Below are positions 1-8,675 of a stretch of 57,583 bases of DNA, one piece after another. The translations under genes were made by a program, and so were the position numbers. This DNA comes from Candidatus Atribacteria bacterium ADurb.Bin276. Its GTDB lineage: Bacteria > Atribacterota > Atribacteria > Atribacterales > Atribacteraceae. Location of the stretch: assembly GCA_002069605.1 (NCBI GenBank), contig MWBQ01000035.1, positions 1 through 57,583 on the forward strand, given 5' to 3'. The stretch's first letter is position 1. Each line of letters opens with the position of its first letter. The notes under the pieces were generated by a model. It was not told the origin of the DNA, searched no databases, and worked only from the letters and a program-made list of their open reading frames with translations.

Positions 1-208
1 TTCCCTCTAAGCGTTTTGCATATTGGGACAGTTCGTTCACTTTCCGCCTATATTCTTCATTCTCCTGTAATAATTTTTCCTTTTCTTTTAGTACAGCTTC
101 AACCGCTTCTGCAATTTCCTCAATAAATTCGTTTACTTCATCTTCATTATACCCACGGAAAGAACGACTGAATTCAATTTCTAAAATATTTTCCGGTTTC
201 AAGTCCAT
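1..208 (-). CDS. divIVA: DivIVA-family protein, N-terminal part (runs off the left edge)
   Basis: Only the first 69 codons are in the window. The visible N-terminus has the DivIVA signature FSRSFRGYNEDEVNEF, with the conserved R-G-Y and D-E-V-x-x-F, followed by a heptad-like coiled coil (EEIAEAVEAVLKEKEKLL). Proteins of this family bind curved membrane at division sites or poles and recruit partners. The ATG at 206-208 is set by a GGAGTGA site at 214-220 that overlaps the proC stop codon, so it is probably translated from the same message as proC and the division genes upstream. The total length cannot be judged. Confidence 0.85.
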   Translation of the reverse strand, partial: MDLKPENILEIEFSRSFRGYNEDEVNEFIEEIAEAVEAVLKEKEKLLQENEEYRRKVNELSQYAKRLEG

Positions 209-213
209 TTCCG

Positions 214-1020
214 TCACTCCTCAGCCATGTTATTTTTTGCTCGCTTACTGGCAGTCTCAATTCCGTCCATAACAATACCTCTAAAACCTGACAACTCCAG
301 TCGTTTTATTCCGGCAATGGTTGTTCCCCCAGGAGAACAAACCATATTTTTTAATAAACCAGGATGACAATTTTTTTTCTTCAACCAGGTTGCTGTTCCT
401 AACATGGTTTGAATTACCATTTTTAAACTTTTTTCCCACGGTAAACCAATGTTCACACCAGCATCCATCATTGCCTCTAAAAAAACCGCCACTAACCCCG
501 GCCCGCTCCCACTCAAGGCAGTAATCTGATCAAATTCTTTCTCTTCAGCTTCAAATACCCAACCCAGCGAAGAAAATAGAAATAAAAGGTCCTCGCGATT
601 TTCTTCGCTCACCCGGGAGTTAAAATGAAGGGCAACAACGCCCTCTCCAACCTCTACGCCCAAGTTCGGCATCATTCTGACAATAGGTTGACCTTCTCCT
701 AAGTATTTCTGCAATTGCTCCTGATTAACTCCCGCTGCCAGGGAAATGAGTATTGAGTTTTTAAATTGAGTAAGGTCTTGACAAACCAATTTGACTTGAT
801 TGGGCTTCACCGCTAAAAAAATGAGGTAAGGTTCCGACTTCACCTCATTTAAATCGGCTACATAAGATAAACCGAGCTCATTAGCTATCTGTATCGCCTT
901 AGGTAATACTTTATCATAAAGGCAGAAATCATACTTGTTATGCCATTTGTCAAGACAAAGTCCTCGTGTCAGAGCACTCCCCATATTACCACAACCTACC
1001 ACTAAAATGGATTGTTTCAC
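214..1020 (-). CDS. proC: Pyrroline-5-carboxylate reductase
   Basis: This enzyme catalyses the last step of proline synthesis, NAD(P)H reduction of 1-pyrroline-5-carboxylate to proline in the cytoplasm. The 268 residues are the usual family length. The Rossmann motif GCGNMG is at residues 9-14, and the C-terminal half has the substrate-side motif SGSGPG (near residue 169) and the conserved SPGGTTIAG segment. The start is GTG, directly after the yggS stop (TAGGTG), with AAGGAG about eight bases upstream. Pairing of proC with yggS is common in bacteria; its place at the end of a division cluster suggests co-transcription rather than a shared function. Confidence 0.95.
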   Translation of the reverse strand: MKQSILVVGCGNMGSALTRGLCLDKWHNKYDFCLYDKVLPKAIQIANELGLSYVADLNEVKSEPYLIFLAVKPNQVKLVCQDLTQFKNSILISLAAGVNQEQLQKYLGEGQPIVRMMPNLGVEVGEGVVALHFNSRVSEENREDLLFLFSSLGWVFEAEEKEFDQITALSGSGPGLVAVFLEAMMDAGVNIGLPWEKSLKMVIQTMLGTATWLKKKNCHPGLLKNMVCSPGGTTIAGIKRLELSGFRGIVMDGIETASKRAKNNMAEE

Positions 1021-1725
1021 CTAATAGCTCCTTTCTCCAAATAGACAACGTCCTAACCGAAGATAGGTTGCACCTTCTTCAACCGCTATTGGATAATCAT
1101 CACTCATTCCCATTGATAAAGCCAAAGTTGGAGAAATCCAACTATACTTTTTACTCTCTACTTCTTCCTTGATTTGATAAAGCTCACGAAAAACTCGACG
1201 AATTTCTTCAAGACTTCCTTGAGGCCCAATGGTCATTAACCCACTGACTCGAATATGTCGATAAAAGTGCAAAGATTCTAAAAAAGGGACGACATCTTGT
1301 TTCTCAAGCCCAGCTTGGATTTCTTTGCCAGTCAAATTCACCTGTACCATAACCGGATAACAATCCTCATTTGACATTTCCAAGCGTTTTTCTAAGGTTT
1401 GAAACTGATTTATCCGGTCTAAAGAATGAATATACTGAAAATATTCTACCACTTTTGGAATTTTGTTCCTCTGGAGCTGTCCAATAAAATGCCACTCTAT
1501 TGGTTCTTTTCGAAAAGAAATTTTCTTTTGCTCGGCTTCTTGAATTCGATTTTCACCAAAACGATTCAATCCGCAGGAAAAAGCTTCTTGCATTTGATCG
1601 ACACCAATCCCTTTGGTTACGGCAATGATTTTAATCTCATCGCTTTTTCTACCTGATTTTTGGCAGGAACGTAAAATATTTTCCTGTACAATTTCTAATC
1701 GTTTTTGAATGTATCTATTCATCAT
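1021..1725 (-). CDS. yggS: YggS/PLPBP-family pyridoxal phosphate homeostasis protein
   Basis: A 234-residue alanine-racemase-fold protein that binds pyridoxal 5'-phosphate without known catalysis and helps balance the PLP pool. The PLP lysine is K38 in IIAVTKG. Other family motifs are GENRIQEAEQK (57-67), WHFIGQLQRNK (near 80) and the C-terminal LSMGMSDDYPIAVEEGATYLRLGRCLFG. It equals ylmE of Gram-positive division clusters, which also lies between ftsZ and divIVA. Two adjacent ATGs precede it; the exact start is not certain. It is followed without a gap by proC. Confidence 0.93.
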   Translation of the reverse strand: MMNRYIQKRLEIVQENILRSCQKSGRKSDEIKIIAVTKGIGVDQMQEAFSCGLNRFGENRIQEAEQKKISFRKEPIEWHFIGQLQRNKIPKVVEYFQYIHSLDRINQFQTLEKRLEMSNEDCYPVMVQVNLTGKEIQAGLEKQDVVPFLESLHFYRHIRVSGLMTIGPQGSLEEIRRVFRELYQIKEEVESKKYSWISPTLALSMGMSDDYPIAVEEGATYLRLGRCLFGERSY

Positions 1726-1752
1726 TTTCGATCCGGTTCCCCTTCATTTCCC

Positions 1753-3333
1753 TCACAACCTTCTCTCATGGTTATCAATTATTGACCAGGGGTATAAATC
1801 GCCTTCCCAGGGATGTCTTGGCCATTCGTCAAATTCTCGTCCCATTTTTTTCAATACCGTTTTCCATTGATTAAAAACCAAACCATTTTTTTGCTTCATC
1901 AGATTTGGTATCTCCTGAGCCAAGAAACGATCAGCTCGAGCCAAAAGGAGCTCTATCCAAGCAACCCGTAGACTTTCACCCGAAAAGCGAATTTTCATTT
2001 TTTTCAGCCCAGTCTCAAAAAGTTCTCTCTCTTTCTTCCAAGCTAAGAATGAAAGAGACTTCATATTCTCCAAATCGGTATGAGGTTTTGGAACTAAAAA
2101 ACTGTAAGAAACTGATAATTGATGTTTTGAATTAATTTTACGACTTAATTTATGAATAAAATCCAAATCCTTTTCAGCAGAATGAAAAGCCTTCCCGATC
2201 ATAAAATAGAGCTTCACTTTCGGTATTCCCGACTGGAAAATATTTTGGATGAGATCCGTCCACTCCTCGTCATCCAGACCTTTCCCAAAATATTGGCGAG
2301 TCTCGGCATCTCCGCTTTCTGGCGCCAGGGTAAGGGTTTTTATTCCACATTTTACCAAATAAGAAAGATATTCCCTACGACGAGAGAGAGTAACCGCAGA
2401 GAGAGAGGAAAAATTTACTGTGAAGGCGTTTTTTATTGCATATTTTATGATATCCTCCCATTGGGGATGGGAAAGCACATCCGACCCGATAATTCCCAGA
2501 TGTGAAGTAAATTTTTCTAAATTATCGATCATCTTCATAACCATTTCAATTGGTCGCTGACGCAGAGGGCGATAGATAGCCCCGCCAGCACAAAAACGAC
2601 AGCGATAACTGCACCCCCGGTTGATTTCCATCAATCCCATATTTTTAAAAAATGATTGAGAAGTATAAATGTGAGAAAAGACCTCAAAGCGGCTTACATC
2701 AACCCTTTGTTTTTGAATCCGCTCTGGAACACCACCGACTTTTTCAAAGCCTTTAAAAATTGAGCCCTTAACCATGGGAAAATAAAACCGCGGAACATAG
2801 ACACCGGGGAAACGGCTTAAATAAAAAAGGGTTTCTTGGCGGCTTAAGTCGAGGTCTTGTGTTTCTTCCCAAGCAGTCAATAAATCGGGAAGGCTCTCTT
2901 CACTTTCACCAATAAAAACGATATCAGCAAAAGGTGCAATAATCTCCGGATTCAAGGAAGCCAGCGGACCACCCACTAAGACCAAAGGTTGGTTTTCTGC
3001 CCGCTTATTAGCATAAACCTCCAACCCTGAATCCATAAACAACTGAACTAATGAGAAAATTTCAATTTCAAAACCAAGAGTCAACCCAACAATGTCAGCT
3101 TCAGCTACCGGAATACTTTTCTCGAAAGTTCGAATCCCAGTGTCGGTAAATAATCTTTCGACCCTCCATTGAGGGCTATCAAAGACGGTCTTTAAAACCG
3201 ATTGATACCCGAGATTCGCCATTCCCATTTCATAAGGGCCAGGAAAACACCCAACAAAAAGATACTTCCCCATCTTATTGTTGAGGGACAAACCCCGTTC
3301 CAGGTTCTTCAAATGGGTAATATTCAAAATCAT
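1753..3333 (-). CDS. B12-binding-domain radical SAM protein, function unknown
   Basis: A 526-residue protein with an N-terminal cobalamin-binding-like Rossmann domain (about 25-150, including [10 protein letters not shown]) and a radical SAM core. The cluster motif is C241-x3-C245-x2-C248 in [15 protein letters not shown]. The C-terminal 180 residues resemble the family of uncharacterised radical SAM proteins that are often fused to or paired with a DUF2344 tRNA/ribosome-associated protein; no such partner is visible here. The ATG overlaps the ftsZ stop (ATGA), so it is translationally coupled to ftsZ; an internal ATG at residue 21 is a possible alternative start. The substrate is unknown. 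Confidence 0.85.
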   Translation of the reverse strand: MILNITHLKNLERGLSLNNKMGKYLFVGCFPGPYEMGMANLGYQSVLKTVFDSPQWRVERLFTDTGIRTFEKSIPVAEADIVGLTLGFEIEIFSLVQLFMDSGLEVYANKRAENQPLVLVGGPLASLNPEIIAPFADIVFIGESEESLPDLLTAWEETQDLDLSRQETLFYLSRFPGVYVPRFYFPMVKGSIFKGFEKVGGVPERIQKQRVDVSRFEVFSHIYTSQSFFKNMGLMEINRGCSYRCRFCAGGAIYRPLRQRPIEMVMKMIDNLEKFTSHLGIIGSDVLSHPQWEDIIKYAIKNAFTVNFSSLSAVTLSRRREYLSYLVKCGIKTLTLAPESGDAETRQYFGKGLDDEEWTDLIQNIFQSGIPKVKLYFMIGKAFHSAEKDLDFIHKLSRKINSKHQLSVSYSFLVPKPHTDLENMKSLSFLAWKKERELFETGLKKMKIRFSGESLRVAWIELLLARADRFLAQEIPNLMKQKNGLVFNQWKTVLKKMGREFDEWPRHPWEGDLYPWSIIDNHERRL

Positions 3334-4400
3334 TTCATTTTTTTTCTCATAAAAGCAGGTACATCCAGATCATCGAAGGTAAAAGAATCAGCTACCTCCC
3401 TTTGGAATATCTCCTGCGTCTCCTCGTTTTCCTTTTCTCCACCGTGATCAAATCCAGTGGCAATAACTGTAATTTTTAACTCATCTTTTATATTTTTATC
3501 AATAACAGCGCCAAAAATGATGTTGGTTTCATCCGAAGCAGCACTGCAAATAATCTCCGCTGCTTTATTTATTTCCAAGATTCCCAAATTTGGTCCACTG
3601 GTTATATTAAATAGTATGCCTTTGGCTCCCTTAAAAGATGTTTCCAAAAGTGGACTGGAAATTGCTACTTTTGCTGCTTCAGTTGCCTTATTTTCTCCAC
3701 TGGCCCTACCGATACCCATTAAAGAAGTACCAGCATTGGCCATTATCGTCCGGATATCAGCAAAATCTAAGTTAATAATGCCTGGAACATTGATTAAATC
3801 AGAAATGCTCTGTACCCCTTGGAGAAGAATATCATCTACCATCTGAAAAGCTTCGACAATCGAGGTGGTTTTCTCGGTAACTTGAAGTAAGCGATCATTG
3901 GGAATAACAATCAGAGCATCCACCACTTTTCTGAGCTGCTCTATCCCCTCTTCGGCTTGACGGTTTCTTTTCCGTCCTTCAAAAGCAAAAGGTTTTGTGA
4001 CAACGGCTATCGTTAATATTCCCAACTCGCGAGCAATATTCGCTACCACGGGAGCTCCACCGGTTCCGGTTCCACCACCCATACCAGCCGTTACAAAAAC
4101 CATATCGGTTTTTTCTAATACCTGGTAGATTTTATTTCTATCTTCTTCTGCAGCTCTCCGACCAATTTCCGGGTTGGCACCAGCTCCAAGACCACGAGTT
4201 AATTTCGAACCGATTTGGAGCTTAACACCAGCCAGAGAACGTGATAACACCTGGGCATCGGTATTGAGTGCAACAAATGATACACCCATTAATCCTGACT
4301 TGACCATTCGGTTTACGGCATTCCCTCCACCGCCTCCAATACCGAAAACCTTGATCACAACATTGTTATTTTCTCCGGCATTTCCTTTCGCCTTAGACAT
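3330..4400 (-). CDS. ftsZ: Cell division protein FtsZ
   Basis: Tubulin-like GTPase that polymerises into the division ring. Its 356 residues start with the FtsZ core [17 protein letters not shown] (16-32). The GTP-binding tubulin signature GGGTGTG is at 108-114, and the synergy loop region [13 protein letters not shown] is present. A short acidic linker ends in the conserved C-terminal peptide [13 protein letters not shown], the docking site for FtsA and other ring partners. It follows ftsA after 18 bases and overlaps the radical SAM gene by four. Confidence 0.98.
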   Translation of the reverse strand: MSKAKGNAGENNNVVIKVFGIGGGGGNAVNRMVKSGLMGVSFVALNTDAQVLSRSLAGVKLQIGSKLTRGLGAGANPEIGRRAAEEDRNKIYQVLEKTDMVFVTAGMGGGTGTGGAPVVANIARELGILTIAVVTKPFAFEGRKRNRQAEEGIEQLRKVVDALIVIPNDRLLQVTEKTTSIVEAFQMVDDILLQGVQSISDLINVPGIINLDFADIRTIMANAGTSLMGIGRASGENKATEAAKVAISSPLLETSFKGAKGILFNITSGPNLGILEINKAAEIICSAASDETNIIFGAVIDKNIKDELKITVIATGFDHGGEKENEETQEIFQREVADSFTFDDLDVPAFMRKKMK

Positions 4401-4418
4401 CTCAGTAACCCCCAGTAA

Positions 4419-5684
4419 TTATCCCATCATGAAGAAATCCTTTAATTTATTAACCATTCCATGAATTTTTCCAGAAGATCCCTCGCTAAAACGATGATCT
4501 GTTTTTCTTTCCTGGCCTTCAGTAAGGGCCAATTGCAATAGCCCACAAGAAGTTGAAAAAATTGGACTGGATATTACCTGCACCTGTCCCAAGTAATTTT
4601 TACTTTCCGGAAATCCAATCCGAACCGGCATATTTAAGAGCGATGAGGCAAATTCATTGAGCCCTCCCAAAAGGGAAGAACCTCCAGTGAGAACAATCCC
4701 TCCCCGTAATACCGTCGACATTCCTGAGGCTCGAATTTCCCTTCTAATCATTAAAATCATTTCCTTCACTCGAGCTTCAATTATTTCACAGGCAAACTTC
4801 CTCTTTACCGACCGCAGAGACTTCATGCTAATATCTTTGACTTCAATCATTTCATCATCAGGCACATATTTACTATAAACGCTTCCATATTGGAGTTTTA
4901 ATCTTTCTGCCTCGTCGCGGGATGTCCGGAGACCAATTGCCAAATCAGATGTAATCAGCTCTCCCCCAACCGGTAAGATATTGGAATAATAGATTGAATC
5001 ATTGTAGAATACCGCAATATCGGTTGTTCCTCCGCCGATATCTATTAAAACCGTTCCTGCTTCCTGCTCACCAGAGGTCAATACTGCCAAAGCCGAGGCA
5101 TAGGGTTGAAATACCGTTCGATAAACCTCATATCCCACACTTTGAAAGCATTCAACTAAATTGTGGAGATGGTTCTCCTCGGCGGTGACTACATGGGCAT
5201 TCACTTTTAAACGAGTCCCCACCAGTTTACGTGGATGAGCGATCCCTCGCTGATCGTCTAACGAAAACTCCTGAGGGATAACATGAATAACCGCCTGACC
5301 ATCGCTGGCTATCTGGGCTCGAGTTCCCTCAATGACTTTTTCAATATCTTTTTCATATACCTCCCGACTGACTTTTCCAAGAAGTATTTCATTTTCAGCA
5401 TTCCTGGAAGTGACATAATCACCAGCAATCCCAGTATATAAAAAATTCGGCTCTTCTTTGGCTACACTCAAGGAATTGAGAAGAGACTCTTTTATCGAAT
5501 GGGAGGCCTTTTCAACATCAACAACTTTTCCTTTTTTTATCCCAGACGAAGAACTTAATCCAATACCTAATATCTCGATTCCATTGGATCGAATCTTCCC
5601 GATTAACGTACAGACCTTGCTGGTTCCAACATCAACCGCTGCAATAGTTGGATTTGATGTCTCAATATATTTAAATAATTTCAA
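4419..5684 (-). CDS. ftsA: Cell division protein FtsA
   Basis: Actin-like ATPase that ties FtsZ to the membrane. The 421 residues contain the phosphate-1 motif AAVDVGTSKVCTLIGK (15-30), the SHS2/1C insertion with IPQEFSLDDQRGIAHPRKLVG, the phosphate-2 motif VLIDIGGGTTDIAVF and the adenosine motif GIVLTGGSSLLGG. The C-terminus HGMVNKLKDFFM is a plausible amphipathic membrane-targeting helix. The start overlaps the end of ftsQ by four bases, which implies coupled translation. Confidence 0.97.
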   Translation of the reverse strand: MKLFKYIETSNPTIAAVDVGTSKVCTLIGKIRSNGIEILGIGLSSSSGIKKGKVVDVEKASHSIKESLLNSLSVAKEEPNFLYTGIAGDYVTSRNAENEILLGKVSREVYEKDIEKVIEGTRAQIASDGQAVIHVIPQEFSLDDQRGIAHPRKLVGTRLKVNAHVVTAEENHLHNLVECFQSVGYEVYRTVFQPYASALAVLTSGEQEAGTVLIDIGGGTTDIAVFYNDSIYYSNILPVGGELITSDLAIGLRTSRDEAERLKLQYGSVYSKYVPDDEMIEVKDISMKSLRSVKRKFACEIIEARVKEMILMIRREIRASGMSTVLRGGIVLTGGSSLLGGLNEFASSLLNMPVRIGFPESKNYLGQVQVISSPIFSTSCGLLQLALTEGQERKTDHRFSEGSSGKIHGMVNKLKDFFMMG

Positions 5685-6325
5685 AAAACTTCCTCCTCGT
5701 CTTGGATAAGAACAATGTCCTTTTTCATGCGCAGATCAAAACCGACCACTTTGAGAGCTTTTACCTGAACTTCTCTCAACAAGGGTTTCAAAACCGGGAC
5801 TTTTTCTTTTAAATTTTGAACACTCTCACACTTGATAAATATATCATTTTGAAGTTGTAAAATAAACAGATTATTATGAACCATTTTTACCAGCTTCAAA
5901 GGTGTATCAAAATCGCTCATCCAAGTGCGAATAACCTCTAAAGTTATTGGAATCGAATCATATTCGAGGGATGGTACAAAAAGAGAAATCAATTGATCGG
6001 GATTATCCGATGGAGTATTCACTCTCACCCCTTGATCATCTACATAAAACCAGGTATCTCCAACCACAACTTTTGCCAAGGGAGCTCTTTCCACAATTTC
6101 GATTCGAATTAAATGAGGAAAAACTTTTTGAACTTTTACACTTTTTACGTCGTTAATTTTTTTGATCCGGTTTTCAATTTCCCAACTTCTTAAACCAAAA
6201 ATACTCTGTCCAACTTGAATACCCGAGGCATTTGCGATGTATTTTACCGATAGAGTCCGATTACCGATCACCTCGATCTGGTTCACTGCAAATAGATTCC
6301 CTCTCATGAAGAGGCTAAAAACCAA
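5681..6325 (-). CDS. ftsQ: Cell division protein FtsQ/DivIB, in-frame body
   Basis: Bitopic division protein that links early and late divisome parts. The continuous frame gives a transmembrane end (LVFSLFMRG), a POTRA domain opening with VNQIEVIGNRTLSVKYI and ending IRIEIVERAPLAKV, and a beta domain with DDQGVRVNTPSDNPDQLI. The first possible start in this frame is a TTG at 6323-6325, but the frame is open back to 6382 and adds more hydrophobic residues (FFYLVLGVIAW). The natural start is the ATG at 6394-6396, one base out of frame (see 6326-6396). As written, the cytoplasmic tail and half of the membrane segment would be lost. Confidence 0.9.
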   Translation of the reverse strand: MVFSLFMRGNLFAVNQIEVIGNRTLSVKYIANASGIQVGQSIFGLRSWEIENRIKKINDVKSVKVQKVFPHLIRIEIVERAPLAKVVVGDTWFYVDDQGVRVNTPSDNPDQLISLFVPSLEYDSIPITLEVIRTWMSDFDTPLKLVKMVHNNLFILQLQNDIFIKCESVQNLKEKVPVLKPLLREVQVKALKVVGFDLRMKKDIVLIQDEEEVF

Positions 6326-6396
6326 CCAGGCGATAACTCCTAGAACAAGATAAAAAAAAAGAGTTTTAAAAAAAACTGTGACTTATAATATTTCAT
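6326..6396 (-). other. ftsQ: Out-of-frame 5' end of ftsQ with two long A/T homopolymers
   Basis: Minus-strand ATG at 6394-6396 overlaps the murB stop as ATGA and has GAGGT six bases upstream. It encodes MKYYKSQFFLKLFFFILF and stops at TAG 6340-6342. The ftsQ body is in the -1 frame. The frames meet across T8 (6368-6375) and T9 (6352-6360) on the coding strand. One extra T in either run, or a -1 slip, joins MKYYKSQFFLK to TLFFYLVLGVIAWLVFSLF, a normal FtsQ signal anchor. The T8 run contains T TTT TTA in phase with the ATG, a known -1 slippery heptamer. Sequencing or assembly error in a homopolymer is the simplest explanation. Confidence 0.75.
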
Positions 6397-7328
6397 TGCC
6401 ATACCTCGATTTCATTTTCCAAAAAAATATTTCTTTCTCGTTGAACTTCTTGGCGAATCCAATCTATCAGTACTATTACATCACGTGCTTTCGCTGATCC
6501 ACGATTGATAATAAAATTGGAATGTTTCTCAGAAATTTGAGCGAAACCGGTTCTTAGCCCTTTAAATCCCATTTGATCAATGATTTTAGCCGCATAGTCA
6601 CCGGGTGGATTTTTAAATACACAACCGGCCGATGGCCAACCTACCGGCTGAAATTGTTTGCGGAGAAGGCTATATCGACGAACATTATTTCTAATGTTTT
6701 CTGATTTATCAGAAAAAAGTTGAAAAATGACTTTCAAAATCGTCAACCTATCTTTCTTCAATGATGATCCTCGATAAAAAAAATCAATCTTCTCTCTCTT
6801 CAACCACTCTATATTACCATTATTATCCATGACTAAGATTTCTTGAATTAAATTGCTGATTTCCTGTCCAAAACAACCGGCATTAATCCGTACCGCCCCT
6901 CCCACCGTTCCAGGAACACCAACTAAAAATTCAAATCCTCCTAAACTGTGGCCAAGAGCAAAACTTACTAAATGAGAAAGAGCAACACCAGCACCACTTT
7001 CAATCCGATGGTTTCCGAGATAATTCATTTCGGAATACTCACCAGCAAGACGAATAACTACACCAGAATAACCTTGGTCGCTTACCAGAATATTTGATCC
7101 TTTTCCCAGAATTTTCCAGGGACAATCCAGTTCTTGCATTTTAAAAAATAAATTGGGGAAAATGACACTCCTTAAAACATCAACTAAAGCTATAACCCGG
7201 CCACCAATTTTCCAGGTGGTATAAAACTTCATTTCAGCCTGTGGTGCAACAATCAGGTCCGGAGAACCGGCGTACTCTTTCTCAATTGATTTCCATTTTT
7301 CCTGCACATGCTGTCGGCTACCTTCCAT
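6393..7328 (-). CDS. murB: UDP-N-acetylenolpyruvoylglucosamine reductase (MurB)
   Basis: FAD enzyme that reduces UDP-GlcNAc-enolpyruvate to UDP-MurNAc, the second committed step of peptidoglycan precursor synthesis. The 311 residues show TTWKIGG (FAD domain start), LGKGSNILVSDQGYSGVVI, GGFEFLVGVPGTVGGAVRINAGCFG, the catalytic serine context PSAGCVFKNP and the C-terminal glutamate in FLENEIEVW. The short form without the long insertion fits type II MurB. It overlaps the end of murC by 76 bases; the ATG at 7326-7328 has GGAG four bases upstream inside murC, so the long overlap may be genuine. Confidence 0.95.
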   Translation of the reverse strand: MEGSRQHVQEKWKSIEKEYAGSPDLIVAPQAEMKFYTTWKIGGRVIALVDVLRSVIFPNLFFKMQELDCPWKILGKGSNILVSDQGYSGVVIRLAGEYSEMNYLGNHRIESGAGVALSHLVSFALGHSLGGFEFLVGVPGTVGGAVRINAGCFGQEISNLIQEILVMDNNGNIEWLKREKIDFFYRGSSLKKDRLTILKVIFQLFSDKSENIRNNVRRYSLLRKQFQPVGWPSAGCVFKNPPGDYAAKIIDQMGFKGLRTGFAQISEKHSNFIINRGSAKARDVIVLIDWIRQEVQRERNIFLENEIEVWQ

Positions 7329-8674
7329 ATATCTCCGGCCCCCATGGTTATCAGAATATTTCCTGGACCTATCAGGTTCTCGGTAATGTTAAGAGCTTCG
7401 TCTATGGTTGAAACCATATGAACACCATCATAACCGGCTTTCTTCAATTCATCATAAATTAAATTAGAGGTAATACCTTCAATCGGCTTTTCGCCTGCCG
7501 AATAAATGGGAAAGAGGATAACTTGATGGGCTTTCTTTAATATCTCGGCCATTTCTCTATAAAGACGTTTGGTTCTAGTATACCGGTGAGGTTGAAAAAT
7601 AACGATCACTTTCCCTAAGGTCCGGCTCAACGCTGTTTTTAACACTACACCCATTTCAGTTGGATGGTGAGCATAATCGTCAACAACCAGGGTTCCGTCA
7701 ACATAACCAATTCGTTCATAACGCCTTTTTACTCCTTTAAACATTTCTAAGGCGCTGGCAATTAATTTTTTATCTATACCAAGCTTGATCCCAACCGCTA
7801 TGCAGGCTAAGGAATTAATTACATTATGAATCCCAGGAATATTCAAAATAAAAGATCCCAAATCCTGGTTGCGATGCGTCACTCGAAACAAGGAACCTTC
7901 TGCCCTTTCTTCAATCATCGATCCGCGAACATCAACTACGCCATTAATCATTCCATAAGTCATTAAATTGGTCTTGAGGGGTTGGTTAAACATCACTTGT
8001 ACATTGGGATGATCTCCGCAGGCTACCATAAATCCTCCCTCTTTAACGCCATTGGCAAAGGAAATAAAAGCATTCAGTTCATTTTCTTGGCTTCCGTAAT
8101 ATTCCAAATGGTCATCTTCGATATTGGTAATAACCGCGCAGTAGGGATTGAGCTTTAAAAAAGATCCGTCGCTCTCGTCAGCTTCAGATATAAAATACTC
8201 CCCATTACCAAAGCGAGCATTCCCCCCAATATCTTCAACTTCCCCACCCACCAATACCGTCGGATCCAGGCCAGCTACTTCTAATAACAGTGAAATCATC
8301 GAGGTCGTGGTGGTTTTTCCGTGGGTACCTGCAATAGCTATGCCCTTTTTTTGATTGAGAAAAAAAGCTAACATCTCTCCTCGGTGAATAATGGGTATGT
8401 TTCTTTGAATAGCTTCTTGGAGTTCGACATTTTCTGGGGGGATGGCGGAGGAAATAACCACTGCAGATATATTTTTAATTCTTTCTCTTGAATGACCGAT
8501 AAATACCGGGATGCCTTTTTCCTGAAGTCGACAAGTGTTTTCACCGGAAAAAATATCAGAACCACTAACCTGATATCCCATTTCAAAAGCGATGGTTGCC
8601 AAGGCACTCATGCCAGTGCCGCCAATACCAATAAAATAGAGTTCGTTAGGTAATGAGACGAGATGAGCGTTCAA
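7253..8674 (-). CDS. murC: UDP-N-acetylmuramate--L-alanine ligase (MurC)
   Basis: ATP-dependent ligase adding L-alanine to UDP-MurNAc. Family marks are the N-terminal FIGIGGTGMSALA, the P-loop GTHGKTTTT, the ISEADESDGSFL segment, VDDYAHHPTEM and the terminal GAGDIWKVADSM. The likely start is the TTG at 8672-8674, six to seven bases after AGGAGG (8681-8686). A longer frame opens at another TTG (8702-8704), but that one lies inside murG and has no better site. The tail after GAGDIWKVADSM (about 17 residues, basic) is longer than usual and corresponds to the murB overlap. Confidence 0.96.
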   Translation of the reverse strand: MNAHLVSLPNELYFIGIGGTGMSALATIAFEMGYQVSGSDIFSGENTCRLQEKGIPVFIGHSRERIKNISAVVISSAIPPENVELQEAIQRNIPIIHRGEMLAFFLNQKKGIAIAGTHGKTTTTSMISLLLEVAGLDPTVLVGGEVEDIGGNARFGNGEYFISEADESDGSFLKLNPYCAVITNIEDDHLEYYGSQENELNAFISFANGVKEGGFMVACGDHPNVQVMFNQPLKTNLMTYGMINGVVDVRGSMIEERAEGSLFRVTHRNQDLGSFILNIPGIHNVINSLACIAVGIKLGIDKKLIASALEMFKGVKRRYERIGYVDGTLVVDDYAHHPTEMGVVLKTALSRTLGKVIVIFQPHRYTRTKRLYREMAEILKKAHQVILFPIYSAGEKPIEGITSNLIYDELKKAGYDGVHMVSTIDEALNITENLIGPGNILITMGAGDIWKVADSMCRKNGNQLRKSTPVLRT

Positions 8675-8675
8675 T

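Noticed and set aside
3457-3846. Open plus-strand frame of 129 codons opposite ftsZ
   Set aside because: It mirrors the strongly conserved FtsZ frame, has no family resemblance and no proper ribosome-binding site.
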